Shown: positions 53,148-62,527 of the stretch, piece by piece
Layout of the letters: each line of letters begins with the position of its first letter
Numbering within the stretch: position 1 is the first letter of the stretch
Assembly: GCA_002386525.1 (NCBI GenBank)
Contig: DGIS01000008.1
Coordinates: forward strand, 1 to 64,000
Origin: Sphingobacterium sp. UBA4616
Lineage (GTDB): Bacteria; Bacteroidota; Bacteroidia; Sphingobacteriales; Sphingobacteriaceae
Direction of reading: 5' to 3'
Length of the DNA: 64,000 nt
Notes under the pieces: model-generated
Told to the model about the DNA's origin: nothing
Databases searched by the model: none
What the model saw: the letters and a program-made list of their open reading frames with translations, nothing else
Made by a program: the position numbers and the translations under genes

Positions 53148-53183
53148 ATGTCCTTTCCGACGCTAATCGGAAAGGACATTTTT
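53148..53183 (+). terminator. Hairpin directly before tape measure gene
   Basis: A perfect 13-bp stem ATGTCCTTTCCGA/TCGGAAAGGACAT with a 6-nt loop runs into TTTTT, 5 bp before the tape measure ATG. A terminator here would lower tape measure expression relative to upstream genes. Confidence 0.75.
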
Positions 53184-53188
53184 GTTTC

Positions 53189-56100
53189 ATGGCAAAGCAA
53201 AGAACGGATACGGAAGCAGTAATTAAACTGGTTCTAGATGGTAAGCAGGCAAAAACATCGGGTAAGGAATTAGAAGATACTTTCAGGAAGCTTCGGGCTG
53301 AATTGAAGAGAATGAAAGAGGAAGACGATCCGGCAGCTTATCGGAAAAAAGCGGAGGAATTGAAAAAAGTCGCTGCTGCATGGGCTGATGTACGCAGGGA
53401 ATTGAATGGAGCCACCACCGAAGCCCGATCGTTTAAAGATGAATTGAAGGATATGGCCACCAATGCCATTGGTGGTCTTTCTATGGCAGGTATGGCTTAT
53501 GCTGCCGTTAATGGCGTAAAGACCATAATTTCCAAAAACGCCGAGCTATCCGATTCGTATGCTCGCGTTCAGAAAACAACTGGATTAACCGAGGAAGCTG
53601 TTGACCGCTTGAATGATAAGTTTAAGAAAATGGATACCCGTACCGCCAATTCCGAATTATTGGGATTGGCCGAGGTTGCAGGTAAATTGGGTATATCGGC
53701 TGAGCGCGAGGTGGAGGGATTTGTAAGAGCTGCTGACAAAATTGGTGTGGCATTGGGTGAAGATTTGGGCGGTACTGAGGAGGCTATTAATTCCCTGGGG
53801 AAATTAACCGATATCTTTAAACTCAAAGATACATTCGGTATCGAATCTGCTTTGATCAAGGTCGGGTCTGCAATCAATACACTGGGCGCTTCCGGTACCG
53901 CTGCTGAAAGCGAGCTTGTTGATTTTGCTAATCGTTTGGCCGGTGTGGCCCCGGCTGCTAACATTTCTTTACCTGCAGTATTAGGTATTGCCTCCGCGCA
54001 GTCGGAACTTGGGCAGTCGATGGAATCGGCCAGTACAGCCATTGGCCAATTTATTATTGGCATGGGTACTGATATTCCGCGCTATGCAAAGGTGGCTGGA
54101 ATGTCTGTAAAGGATTTCAGTTCCCTATTGAAAAGTGATGCGAATGAAGCATTACTACGGGTATTAGCAAACGCTAAAAGTGCAGGCGGTGGACTGGAGG
54201 TGATGGCAAAGAATATGGGAGTGCTTGAGGTATCGGGATCCCGTGGCATTGCTGCCTTAAGTTCAATGGCTGAAAACATTGATCTCGTTCGAAAACGCCA
54301 GGACGAGGCTAAAGTTTCATTTGATGACGGAACAAGTGTATTGGATGAATTCAATACCATGAACAATACATTGGGTGCAAACCTAGATAAGTTGTCCAAT
54401 CGTCTTTCCAACGCATGGCAAAAAACTGGTCTACGTAATTGGTTAACGGACATTACTGCCGCAATGCTTGACACCCGATCGGGTATCGATAAAGTTATTT
54501 CGTCATCCCGAAAGCAAGATAAAGCATTTGAAGACAATCATAAATCTATAACAACCCTGACAGATAGATATGATACATTAAAAAGTAAGGTTACCCTAAA
54601 CGCCGCGGAACAAAGTGAGCTAAAGGAAATCATTCAGCAAATATCAAAAGTATTGCCTGAGAGTGTGACCGAGTGGAATGCCTATGGTGAAGCACTGGAT
54701 ATCAATCGTCAGAAAGTATATGAAATGTCAATTGCAGAGCAGGAACTTTACAACATTAGGCATAAGGGGGAAATAGAACAGCTTAACGGAATATTTGAAG
54801 CTCAAAAACAATATTCTGAGGTAATGGCAAAGAATGCGAAAGATTCTCAAAATAGATTAAACAACGCAAAAGATGGTGGTTTTCTTTCTCTTTTTGGAAT
54901 TGATAAAAAGGGAGTTTGGAAGGAAGAAATTACCGAATTTACCAATAGAAGTAAAGTTGCCAGTGATGATGCCTATCGTGCTATTTTGGAACTTCAAAAA
55001 CGCGGACAAACCTTAACTGCAGAACAAGAAAAATACTTGTACGAAATAGAAAAATCGCGTGCGGTCATGCTGGATCCCGATTTGCCTGGAGTGAAGAAAA
55101 CTACCGGTAAAACATTGGATAATACGAAGAAAACGAAGTCTGGGAAATCGGATGCCGAAAAGCAAATCGATCAGGCTAACGAAATGTATAAAAAGCTTGT
55201 CAAAGCATCGGAAGATTTCGGCGCTACTCAACTTTTGGAATCGCTGTCTCAGAATGAAAAAGAACTACAGGCTGAGCGCGATAAATATCAAAAGCAAATT
55301 GATCAGTGGGAAGAATTTAAAGCTCAGAAAGGCGCTTCCAAACAGCAACAGGCGGAAGCGGATGGACGTATTGCGCTACTCGAGGTGGAACGTGAATCGG
55401 CGGTCTCAGCATTAAAAGTTAAACAGGCTACCGAAACCAACCGAAAAATTGAGGAACTTAATACAGGTCTTTCCAATAAGCACGCTTCTGAATTACAGAA
55501 GGAACGTGACAACATCAATAAATTTTATGATGAATTGGAGCGAGAAGCGGCGGAAGATGCAGCTGTCATCACCAAATTAAAAGAGGAACGAGCAAAAGCC
55601 CTGGCTGATGCTACCGTACGCGAGGAGAATAGAATTAAAGACGAAACTAAGCGTCTTCAAAATGAGACGGAAAATTCAACATCCAATCGATATCGCAAAA
55701 GGCTTGAAAAAATTAGAGTCGCCTATGCAACTGAGCTTGAACAGTTAAAAGCGAAGTTCGATGCTGAATTATTGGAGACCGAAGCGTTTGAACAGGCAAA
55801 AGCAGCTTTAAAAGCAAAGTATGACGTTCAAACGGCGAATGTTGAATTAGAAAAGCAGAAAGAGAAAAAAGGGGCTCTACTGGATATCGCCCAATCAACT
55901 GCAGATGCTGTCGCTACCATCATGTCCAACAATAGGCAGGCTGAACTTGATGCTGTTTTATCCAACCTTGATAAGCAACGGGAAAGAGAGCTATCGAATA
56001 AAAACCTTACTGAGAATCAGAAAAAGGCAATCAATGATAAGTATGATAAGCAGGTCAAAGCTGAAAAACTAAAGGCATGGAAAGCAGATCAGAAAGCTTC

Positions 56101-56671
56101 AATAATTCAGTCCATTATCAATACGGCGTTGGCGGTTACAAAGGTGATACCGAATCCATTTGCCATGGCAGCTGCTGCCGCGGCTGGTTTGCTACAAACT
56201 ACCGTGATAGCTACTCAAAAACCACCTCAGTTTGCAAAAGGTGGATTTATTCCAGACGGTCCATCGCACGCCCAGGGGGGATTAAATATTGTCGATCGGC
56301 GAAATAAGCTGATTGCTAACATAGAAGGTGGCGAACCTATTCTGTCGCGCGATACCTATGCCAATAATAAGGATGTTGTGGATGCACTGATATATGCCAG
56401 CCAACGAAAAAATGGTGCATCCATCGCTATAAATTCCGATGCCATCATTGCTGAGGAATCCAGTAGAAAGGGATCGAGCGGAAATATAGTGGTACCTCCA
56501 CCTGTTGTAAATTATACTGCCGGTGAACAGATCAGTTATGAGCAATTTGCGAAGATTATGAAAGGCTATGTTGATGACCGGATTTCCAAAATAGAGGTGG
56601 TGCAAAATTATCACCTGACTCAGGAGCATAATCAGAAGATTGTCAGCATCGAAAATAGTGTGGATTCGTAG
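53189..56671 (+). CDS. Tail tape measure protein
   Basis: The 1160-aa protein sets tail length. Residues about 80-410 match the TP901-type core (NAELSDSYARVQKTTGLTEEAVDRLN, SASTAIGQFIIGMG, KNMGVLEVSGSRGIAALSS). Long coiled coils follow (about 640-960). Near the C-terminus are KGGFIPDGPSHAQGG and an alanine-rich hydrophobic segment. At about 1.5 A per residue this predicts a tail of some 170 nm. Host-encoded chaperone overlap frames were not found upstream. Confidence 0.88.
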   Translation: MAKQRTDTEAVIKLVLDGKQAKTSGKELEDTFRKLRAELKRMKEEDDPAAYRKKAEELKKVAAAWADVRRELNGATTEARSFKDELKDMATNAIGGLSMAGMAYAAVNGVKTIISKNAELSDSYARVQKTTGLTEEAVDRLNDKFKKMDTRTANSELLGLAEVAGKLGISAEREVEGFVRAADKIGVALGEDLGGTEEAINSLGKLTDIFKLKDTFGIESALIKVGSAINTLGASGTAAESELVDFANRLAGVAPAANISLPAVLGIASAQSELGQSMESASTAIGQFIIGMGTDIPRYAKVAGMSVKDFSSLLKSDANEALLRVLANAKSAGGGLEVMAKNMGVLEVSGSRGIAALSSMAENIDLVRKRQDEAKVSFDDGTSVLDEFNTMNNTLGANLDKLSNRLSNAWQKTGLRNWLTDITAAMLDTRSGIDKVISSSRKQDKAFEDNHKSITTLTDRYDTLKSKVTLNAAEQSELKEIIQQISKVLPESVTEWNAYGEALDINRQKVYEMSIAEQELYNIRHKGEIEQLNGIFEAQKQYSEVMAKNAKDSQNRLNNAKDGGFLSLFGIDKKGVWKEEITEFTNRSKVASDDAYRAILELQKRGQTLTAEQEKYLYEIEKSRAVMLDPDLPGVKKTTGKTLDNTKKTKSGKSDAEKQIDQANEMYKKLVKASEDFGATQLLESLSQNEKELQAERDKYQKQIDQWEEFKAQKGASKQQQAEADGRIALLEVERESAVSALKVKQATETNRKIEELNTGLSNKHASELQKERDNINKFYDELEREAAEDAAVITKLKEERAKALADATVREENRIKDETKRLQNETENSTSNRYRKRLEKIRVAYATELEQLKAKFDAELLETEAFEQAKAALKAKYDVQTANVELEKQKEKKGALLDIAQSTADAVATIMSNNRQAELDAVLSNLDKQRERELSNKNLTENQKKAINDKYDKQVKAEKLKAWKADQKASIIQSIINTALAVTKVIPNPFAMAAAAAAGLLQTTVIATQKPPQFAKGGFIPDGPSHAQGGLNIVDRRNKLIANIEGGEPILSRDTYANNKDVVDALIYASQRKNGASIAINSDAIIAEESSRKGSSGNIVVPPPVVNYTAGEQISYEQFAKIMKGYVDDRISKIEVVQNYHLTQEHNQKIVSIENSVDS

Positions 56672-56689
56672 TTTTTAGGTTGTTTGAAG

Positions 56690-56725
56690 TGTCCTTTCCC
56701 TTTTATAGGCGGAAGGGCATTTTTG
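56690..56725 (+). terminator. Hairpin directly after tape measure gene
   Basis: A 9-bp stem (56690-56698 with 56711-56719, two G.T pairs) is followed by TTTTTG, 5 bp before the next ATG. Its sequence and position mimic the hairpin at 53148. Confidence 0.6.
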
Positions 56726-56729
56726 TATT

Positions 56730-58313
56730 ATGGCAATTCAGATTACACGGCAACCGGAAAATATTACTTGGTCTCGAAACCCGATTTTATTCGAGTTTTC
56801 TACCGATCAGGTTGTTCAGGATCCTGGACGGCCACTAGTTTTTATACTGGACTTCTCACCTTGCGAAAATGAATATTACGAGATTTTGGCAAGTCCTGAG
56901 GGTAATTATTATATCTATTTGGATTGGGAATTTCAGTTAACCATTAAAGGCTCTACACTTTATATTTCCTGTGAATACGGCAATCCAGTGGATAAGTATA
57001 TAATTCCACATCGAAAGGGGCCAGGGGAGACAAAAATAGAGTGGTTGGGAAGGGTAAGGCTAGCACTGTTGGAAGCGTATAATTTGGGCTCTTTATTCAA
57101 TGTTGTTGTGGAAAATCAAACATTGGTTTTCACATCAAAAAAAAATGATAGCTCGTTGACGGTTAGTTTTTATTCTGATCATGCCGATCAGCCTGAACTA
57201 ACAATCACGCAAACAGCTATTGATATCTTCTATACCCCAAATCTGAAATTATTTGTAGAACTCTTCTCTTTTGATCTCGTTGGGAATGAGCGGAGTGTGG
57301 TGGCTGCTGCACTTGCTCCTGATTTAAGTGGAAAAGCTTTTTGGGATTTCTCAAAACCATTAAGTTCTTTTTTACTTGAAAACGGTACGGACAGGCCATT
57401 GCTATACGACGTGGCTTTTGCAAAAGGAAAAGTGATCCGCTCCTATTTCCTCCAGGTAACTGAATTGTATGGGGAGCCACAATTGGCTAGGGGATCTATT
57501 CGTTCACAGCGATTCGTTACCATATACGGCGGATTACCTAAAAACCGGTTAGGAACCTCATTGCTGAATTTTCTGACCAAAGAAAGTAAGGTGAATTTTC
57601 TCACTACATCACGGGTAAAAAAAGTGACGCGTGATCAACCTCAGTGGATTTCGTGGTTTAATATCGGTGACAATTTAGCGGATGTGAACGTAAGCGTAAG
57701 ACTTGAATACAATGATGGATCGTATTATACCTTCATTGCTCATACGTACGAATCAATTGGAAAATTTGAGAAAGTCATCATTCCGGTTGGATTGGATCAG
57801 ATCGGGGCAAATTCGTTGTACCCGGAGCTATCAGTCGTGTCGTATGAAATTACACTGATTTCCGGCGGTAAAGAGGTGTCTGAGTCGATCACCTATCAAG
57901 TAGATAACCAATATCGCCCATACAAGCGTTTTTTTCTCTTTCAGAATTCCCTTGGAAGTTATGAGAGTTTCTACACGTATGGCAAAAAAACGAATACGTT
58001 GGACTTTGATAAGGATTCGGCACGTGTGATACAGGTGCGTGATTTCATGTTGGAAAATGGCGAAAATATCGATTTGGATATCACCGCTCAGGAAAAGGAG
58101 AAGATAAACACCGGCTTCAAGTCTAAGGCCGAAATAAAGGCTATGCGTGATTTTTATCTGAGCAAAGAGAAACTGACGTACCTCGATGGACTTTGGTGGC
58201 CGATCAATCTGAGTTCATCCAATATCGACGAATTTCAAGACGGCAACGGCCTATTTGCTCAATCTTTCGAGATTTCGGGGCAGCATATACAGGAAATGTT
58301 TTATGAAAATTAA
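56730..58313 (+). CDS. Distal tail protein, unknown
   Basis: A 527-aa beta-rich protein (ILFEFSTDQVVQD, VNVSVRLEYNDGSYYTFIAHTY). It directly follows the tape measure, the usual place for distal tail or hub proteins. No enzymatic motif seen. Confidence 0.6.
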   Translation: MAIQITRQPENITWSRNPILFEFSTDQVVQDPGRPLVFILDFSPCENEYYEILASPEGNYYIYLDWEFQLTIKGSTLYISCEYGNPVDKYIIPHRKGPGETKIEWLGRVRLALLEAYNLGSLFNVVVENQTLVFTSKKNDSSLTVSFYSDHADQPELTITQTAIDIFYTPNLKLFVELFSFDLVGNERSVVAAALAPDLSGKAFWDFSKPLSSFLLENGTDRPLLYDVAFAKGKVIRSYFLQVTELYGEPQLARGSIRSQRFVTIYGGLPKNRLGTSLLNFLTKESKVNFLTTSRVKKVTRDQPQWISWFNIGDNLADVNVSVRLEYNDGSYYTFIAHTYESIGKFEKVIIPVGLDQIGANSLYPELSVVSYEITLISGGKEVSESITYQVDNQYRPYKRFFLFQNSLGSYESFYTYGKKTNTLDFDKDSARVIQVRDFMLENGENIDLDITAQEKEKINTGFKSKAEIKAMRDFYLSKEKLTYLDGLWWPINLSSSNIDEFQDGNGLFAQSFEISGQHIQEMFYEN

Positions 58314-58319
58314 TTTGAT

Positions 58320-58688
58320 ATGGACTATAATATTGATGTGAATGAATTTGATATCACGGTAGTTCGTGGTAATACTGAGGACTTTGTTTTTTGGGGTTGG
58401 GAGGTTGTCGATGAAGAAACTGGCGATATCGTTGATTTTAGTTTGACGGGAAAAGAAGTCCGTGTTCAATTTAAGGAGGATTTGAACGATACTGAAATTG
58501 CGCTTGAACTTACAGTAGCAAATGGTGGACTGACTGTTGAACCGACCAAATTGACGATGAATTTCGGATTAAATACCGTTAACCTGAAAAAGGATGTGTA
58601 CTACTATGATATCCTGGTGATCGACGGTGCCGAGCGAACAACTTTTGTAAAAGGAAAATTAATATTAACCGGAATTGTAACTAAATAA
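58320..58688 (+). CDS. Small baseplate-type protein
   Basis: A 122-aa acidic beta protein (ITVVRGNTEDFVFWGWEVVDEE, DVYYYDILVIDGAERTTFVKGKL). The pattern is close to BppU N-terminal or Ig-like baseplate domains that attach receptor-binding proteins. It lies 3 bp before the tail spike gene. Confidence 0.55.
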   Translation: MDYNIDVNEFDITVVRGNTEDFVFWGWEVVDEETGDIVDFSLTGKEVRVQFKEDLNDTEIALELTVANGGLTVEPTKLTMNFGLNTVNLKKDVYYYDILVIDGAERTTFVKGKLILTGIVTK

Positions 58689-58690
58689 TA

Positions 58691-61600
58691 ATGGCAAAAT
58701 CATATAAAGTTGCCGTATTCGCTGGTACCAAGGTGGTCGCGGATATGGCTCAGCAAGTTAAAAACGCGACTATCGATGCTTCATTAGAATTAAAACCCAT
58801 TGCAGGGGGAGCAACAGAAGCGACGGCGGTTCTTTTACCTCTTCCAAATCCACTACCAACTAACTCTAATCGTAAGCGTACAAAGGCAATCGGCTGGTAT
58901 AAAAATGCAACAGGTCCAGCTTGGGAAGCTCCGAAAGATTATGACAATACAAACTGGTGGAGTTACGAAACGGGGTTATGGAGTTTAGGAAGTAGTGTAC
59001 CATTACGTGAAACCGATCTAAATGGTAATGTTGCAATAGGTGATATCAGAGGTTTAAAGGGCGAAACAGTTGCTAAACAGACTATCACAAAAGAAGTTGA
59101 TCTTACTAAAAACCCAAGTTTTAGTTTTATAGATCCAAATCATAGTTTAGATTTAAATACCCTTATTGCAAATGTAAGCTTTGAGTCAGTTGCTGACAGC
59201 GCTTCACTATACCTTGCTTCTGGGCGTTTAAAAAAATGGAGGGTACAAGCTATTAACAGCACTGCTTTCACAATACACATTGGATTGGAAGCTACTGAAA
59301 ATACATGGATAGAGGGTGTGATTATTCAATTAAATGAAGCTACTTTATTAGGCTCTACTACTTATTTTAATCAGAAACTAACGATACAACTTAAAAAATG
59401 GGGCAATTATAGTGCTTTGGGGTATTCAAATGGGTATTCCCCAAATATTTTAAATCCACAGCTGATCATCGATTCTTTAGCCCAGCTAAAAATTTACAAT
59501 CAGACGAAAATTACAGCACCATTTTCTTCGGATCCAATCACAAGTGATGTAGCTTTGCTCGCCGGAAAAAACATATTCACTAATGGTAAGAGTACCGATA
59601 AAGATCTTGTATTGTTGCAAAGAAATAAGCAAACTGGGAATGTTACTTACCGTACCCTGGGTTTTTTTGATAGTTTGTTTGCATATCCTACGAGGATCGG
59701 AAAAGGAAATTATACTTATGGGTCAGAACCCACAGTAGTGTTACGCGAGCTTGGAATCGCAAATGCAATAATAAATACTACTATCATCAATGGAGATAAA
59801 GATGCACAATATAAAGTATCGTGGCTTAATTTTACAAGTGCTTTTCTTTTACGGTTTGTAATTACAAAAATTAAAGGAAGTGAACTTACAAATTTTACGT
59901 TAAATAGGCAGTTTGGATCTGATGCAGAGATGACAGGTTTAGTAACCTTATCAGCTTCTCAGGGAAGGGAAAAAATTGAAGTTTATGTAGATCTAGATAA
60001 ACTAAAAGCTGCTGGAACATATTATTTAAGCCCTGACGATACTACTAACAATAGAATATTTAATGAAGGCTCTCTATATTTTTCAAAAGCGGTATATATG
60101 CCTGCTCCAGTAAAGGATTTAAAAAATAATCTTATTAATGATGTCTCACTACCTGCGGATAAAGGTGTTTATGGACAAAACAACACAGTTTACAAATTTA
60201 AAAATCTTTCGGATAATGGAAAGTTTAGGATAAAGCTTGAAGTTAGATTTAATGAAGATATGACCCTTTCCAATGGCCGTAGGGATATAATCGCTTTTAG
60301 AAATGGGACAAAAGACCTAAATATATGTGCTTATACATCGAATATTAATAGAAACTCTGCATATCAACAGCCCAATAGTCTTGGAACAAATATAGAGAAT
60401 CAAGTTGTGGAAAATTTGGCCGGTTTAGGATATCAGCGTAATGAGGGAATCGTACTAACAAATAGGAATTCTTTATTTAAGCCCTTGTATGGTAAAGATG
60501 CTTTGTATATTCGTTACAAATTTGATGCAACAGGTGAAAACAATTTCGTAGATGTATGTGCTGAGATTACAGCAAGTAGATTAAGGATTTATAGAAGCCT
60601 AGATAATTCTACTCTTGTTGAATTTCTATTTTCACAATATACAGATACTGTATCTTTAGCTAATGCAATTAAATCTGTGCCATATTTAGAAGCAGATTGG
60701 CATTTTAATGCCCCAACTTCCAATTTGTTAAAGTTCACAGCAATAAAAATGGTAACCGAGTATTGGGGGGGGGAATCACCGGCGGACAAGCGGTCTTTCA
60801 ATGATGCCGCAAGACTTCATCTTCCCCTAGCTATTGACGAAACTTGGCATACTGTTGAAGTTGTATCGAATGGATCGTATTTATATGTTGTATGGGACGG
60901 AATTGTTCAAAAGGTAACAAATGTTATTCCTTCTGATTTAACTAACTCAGATATATACATCGGAGGTAACAACTTGGTAGTTCAGATTCAAAACACCTTA
61001 AGAAATTTGGAAATGAACTTTGACCATACTGGTGACGCAGAAGTATTTGAAGTCACCTATAATCAAGTACAGAATACTCCTATAATTGTTTCAGATATGC
61101 ATCCTCACATTAAAGTATATATGGCTCATGAGATAGTTGATGTTGCTGATAGTGCTACTCCAACCCACGCATCTACATTTGTTTCTTCGGACAGGCTCTC
61201 TCAGGTATTTGCAAAACTGGCAGAAAAAGGATATTCTTTTATAACAATTAATGATGTCGCCGATTATATGCATGGAAAAATACAACTACCTAAGAGGTGT
61301 GCTACTATCATTTATGATGATTACAGATATCAAAATTGGTTGACTCCGAAATTTAGAAATTTATTGAACAAGTATGGTGTAAAAGCTTCATGGGCATGGA
61401 TAACTGATTGGACAAATAATATTGTAGATAATAATGGACAAAACATCATACAAGACAAATTTATAGGTGCGATTAAACAGGGAGGTCAAACAATACATTC
61501 TCACACAAAAGAGCATCGATATATCTATAGAGGCCTGCAATCAGAATTAGACAAAGAATTCTATCTTGATATCACTTCCGCAATTAATAGAGGTGTAAAT

Positions 61601-61795
61601 AGTGAAATTATAACATATCCTTTCGGGGGAATTAATCCGAATGTCCTTAAAGCCTCGGAACACAATTTTAAAATATCTTTTCAGACCCCTGTTAACGGAA
61701 GATACTTAGCAAAAGCATATAGCAATGCATATATTGTTAGGGAGCGTATGGAATGGTATCAAAGCTTAAATGATGTCATAGGATGTGTGGTGTAG
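58691..61795 (+). CDS. Tail spike/receptor-binding protein with polysaccharide deacetylase (CE4) domain
   Basis: The N-terminal ~170 residues are an attachment part. The middle (about 490-790) is beta-rich and LamG-like (DETWHTVEVVSNGSYLYVVWDG). The C-terminal ~180 residues form a NodB/CE4 domain: IIYDD (D876, D877), HTKEH (H938, H942) and YPFGG, the usual Asp/His/His metal site plus a catalytic-motif neighbour. It probably binds and deacetylates host surface glycan. A nine-G tract at 60765-60773 lies before the CE4 domain. The protein of 1034 aa appears complete in the sequenced phase. Confidence 0.82.
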   Translation: MAKSYKVAVFAGTKVVADMAQQVKNATIDASLELKPIAGGATEATAVLLPLPNPLPTNSNRKRTKAIGWYKNATGPAWEAPKDYDNTNWWSYETGLWSLGSSVPLRETDLNGNVAIGDIRGLKGETVAKQTITKEVDLTKNPSFSFIDPNHSLDLNTLIANVSFESVADSASLYLASGRLKKWRVQAINSTAFTIHIGLEATENTWIEGVIIQLNEATLLGSTTYFNQKLTIQLKKWGNYSALGYSNGYSPNILNPQLIIDSLAQLKIYNQTKITAPFSSDPITSDVALLAGKNIFTNGKSTDKDLVLLQRNKQTGNVTYRTLGFFDSLFAYPTRIGKGNYTYGSEPTVVLRELGIANAIINTTIINGDKDAQYKVSWLNFTSAFLLRFVITKIKGSELTNFTLNRQFGSDAEMTGLVTLSASQGREKIEVYVDLDKLKAAGTYYLSPDDTTNNRIFNEGSLYFSKAVYMPAPVKDLKNNLINDVSLPADKGVYGQNNTVYKFKNLSDNGKFRIKLEVRFNEDMTLSNGRRDIIAFRNGTKDLNICAYTSNINRNSAYQQPNSLGTNIENQVVENLAGLGYQRNEGIVLTNRNSLFKPLYGKDALYIRYKFDATGENNFVDVCAEITASRLRIYRSLDNSTLVEFLFSQYTDTVSLANAIKSVPYLEADWHFNAPTSNLLKFTAIKMVTEYWGGESPADKRSFNDAARLHLPLAIDETWHTVEVVSNGSYLYVVWDGIVQKVTNVIPSDLTNSDIYIGGNNLVVQIQNTLRNLEMNFDHTGDAEVFEVTYNQVQNTPIIVSDMHPHIKVYMAHEIVDVADSATPTHASTFVSSDRLSQVFAKLAEKGYSFITINDVADYMHGKIQLPKRCATIIYDDYRYQNWLTPKFRNLLNKYGVKASWAWITDWTNNIVDNNGQNIIQDKFIGAIKQGGQTIHSHTKEHRYIYRGLQSELDKEFYLDITSAINRGVNSEIITYPFGGINPNVLKASEHNFKISFQTPVNGRYLAKAYSNAYIVRERMEWYQSLNDVIGCVV
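60765..60773 (+). repeat. Poly-G tract (G9) in tail spike gene
   Basis: Nine consecutive G encode W-G-G-E near residues 692-695 in an AT-rich gene. Adding one G gives TGA within 14 codons; losing one gives TAG within 23 codons. Both remove the CE4 domain. Confidence 0.8.
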
Positions 61796-61815
61796 TTTTA
61801 TCCAGGAAATATTAA

Positions 61816-62526
61816 ATGTTACGTAAGATAACCATGCAAGTAAAAAATAATCGATTATACAACAGCGACGGAACTCCAGTTGAGTTCCTTCCAACAGAAA
61901 ATTTGAGTTCGGGTAGAAAAGACATCCGCTTTATTGTCTTGCACTATGACGGAGCGAGCAATGAGACATCTGCAGTAAATTGGCTGACTCAGAAAGGCTC
62001 AAAAGTTAGCTGTGATCTTCATATCGCCAAATCGGGGAAAGTCGTTCAGATGGCAGATTTCAATAGGATTACGTGGCACGTGGGAGCAAGCAGATGGGGT
62101 GAATTGACCAATCTCAACCAATATGCCATTGGGATCGAGCAGCAAAATGTAGATGCGCGATCCGAATGGACGGAAGTCCAAATTCAAAAGTGCATTGAAG
62201 TATGCAAGGCCTTGGTAAAAGCTTATCCATCCATCACTGAAATATTGGCGCATTCGGAAGTAGCAACGCCTTTCGGACGTAAAGATGATCCGGGACCAAA
62301 GTTCCCGATGGAAAGGGTGCGGCAAGCTGTATTCGGTGAATACACCATTGTTAAAAGAATGACGACAACGAATTTAAATGTCCGTGTTGGTCCAGGGACA
62401 AAGCACGAACTTCTCAAAGAAATCCCGAAAGGAACTTATGTGGATGAATTGAGGCGGAGTGGTTTTTGGACGTATATCCAAATAGATAGTTTGAAAGGTT
62501 GGGTTTCAAGTCAATATTTAAAATAA
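61816..62526 (+). CDS. N-acetylmuramoyl-L-alanine amidase endolysin with SH3b domain
   Basis: Cleaves the amide bond between muramic acid and stem peptide. The Amidase_2 domain (about 33-170) has zinc ligands H43 (IVLHYDG), H146 (ILAHSEV) and D158 (RKDDPGPKF). An SH3b wall-binding domain occupies about 175-236 (TNLNVRVGPGT, GWVSSQYLK). ATG at 61834 is another possible start. There is no signal peptide, so a holin is needed. It is placed inside the tail module rather than by the lysis genes. Confidence 0.9.
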   Translation: MLRKITMQVKNNRLYNSDGTPVEFLPTENLSSGRKDIRFIVLHYDGASNETSAVNWLTQKGSKVSCDLHIAKSGKVVQMADFNRITWHVGASRWGELTNLNQYAIGIEQQNVDARSEWTEVQIQKCIEVCKALVKAYPSITEILAHSEVATPFGRKDDPGPKFPMERVRQAVFGEYTIVKRMTTTNLNVRVGPGTKHELLKEIPKGTYVDELRRSGFWTYIQIDSLKGWVSSQYLK

Positions 62527-62527
62527 T

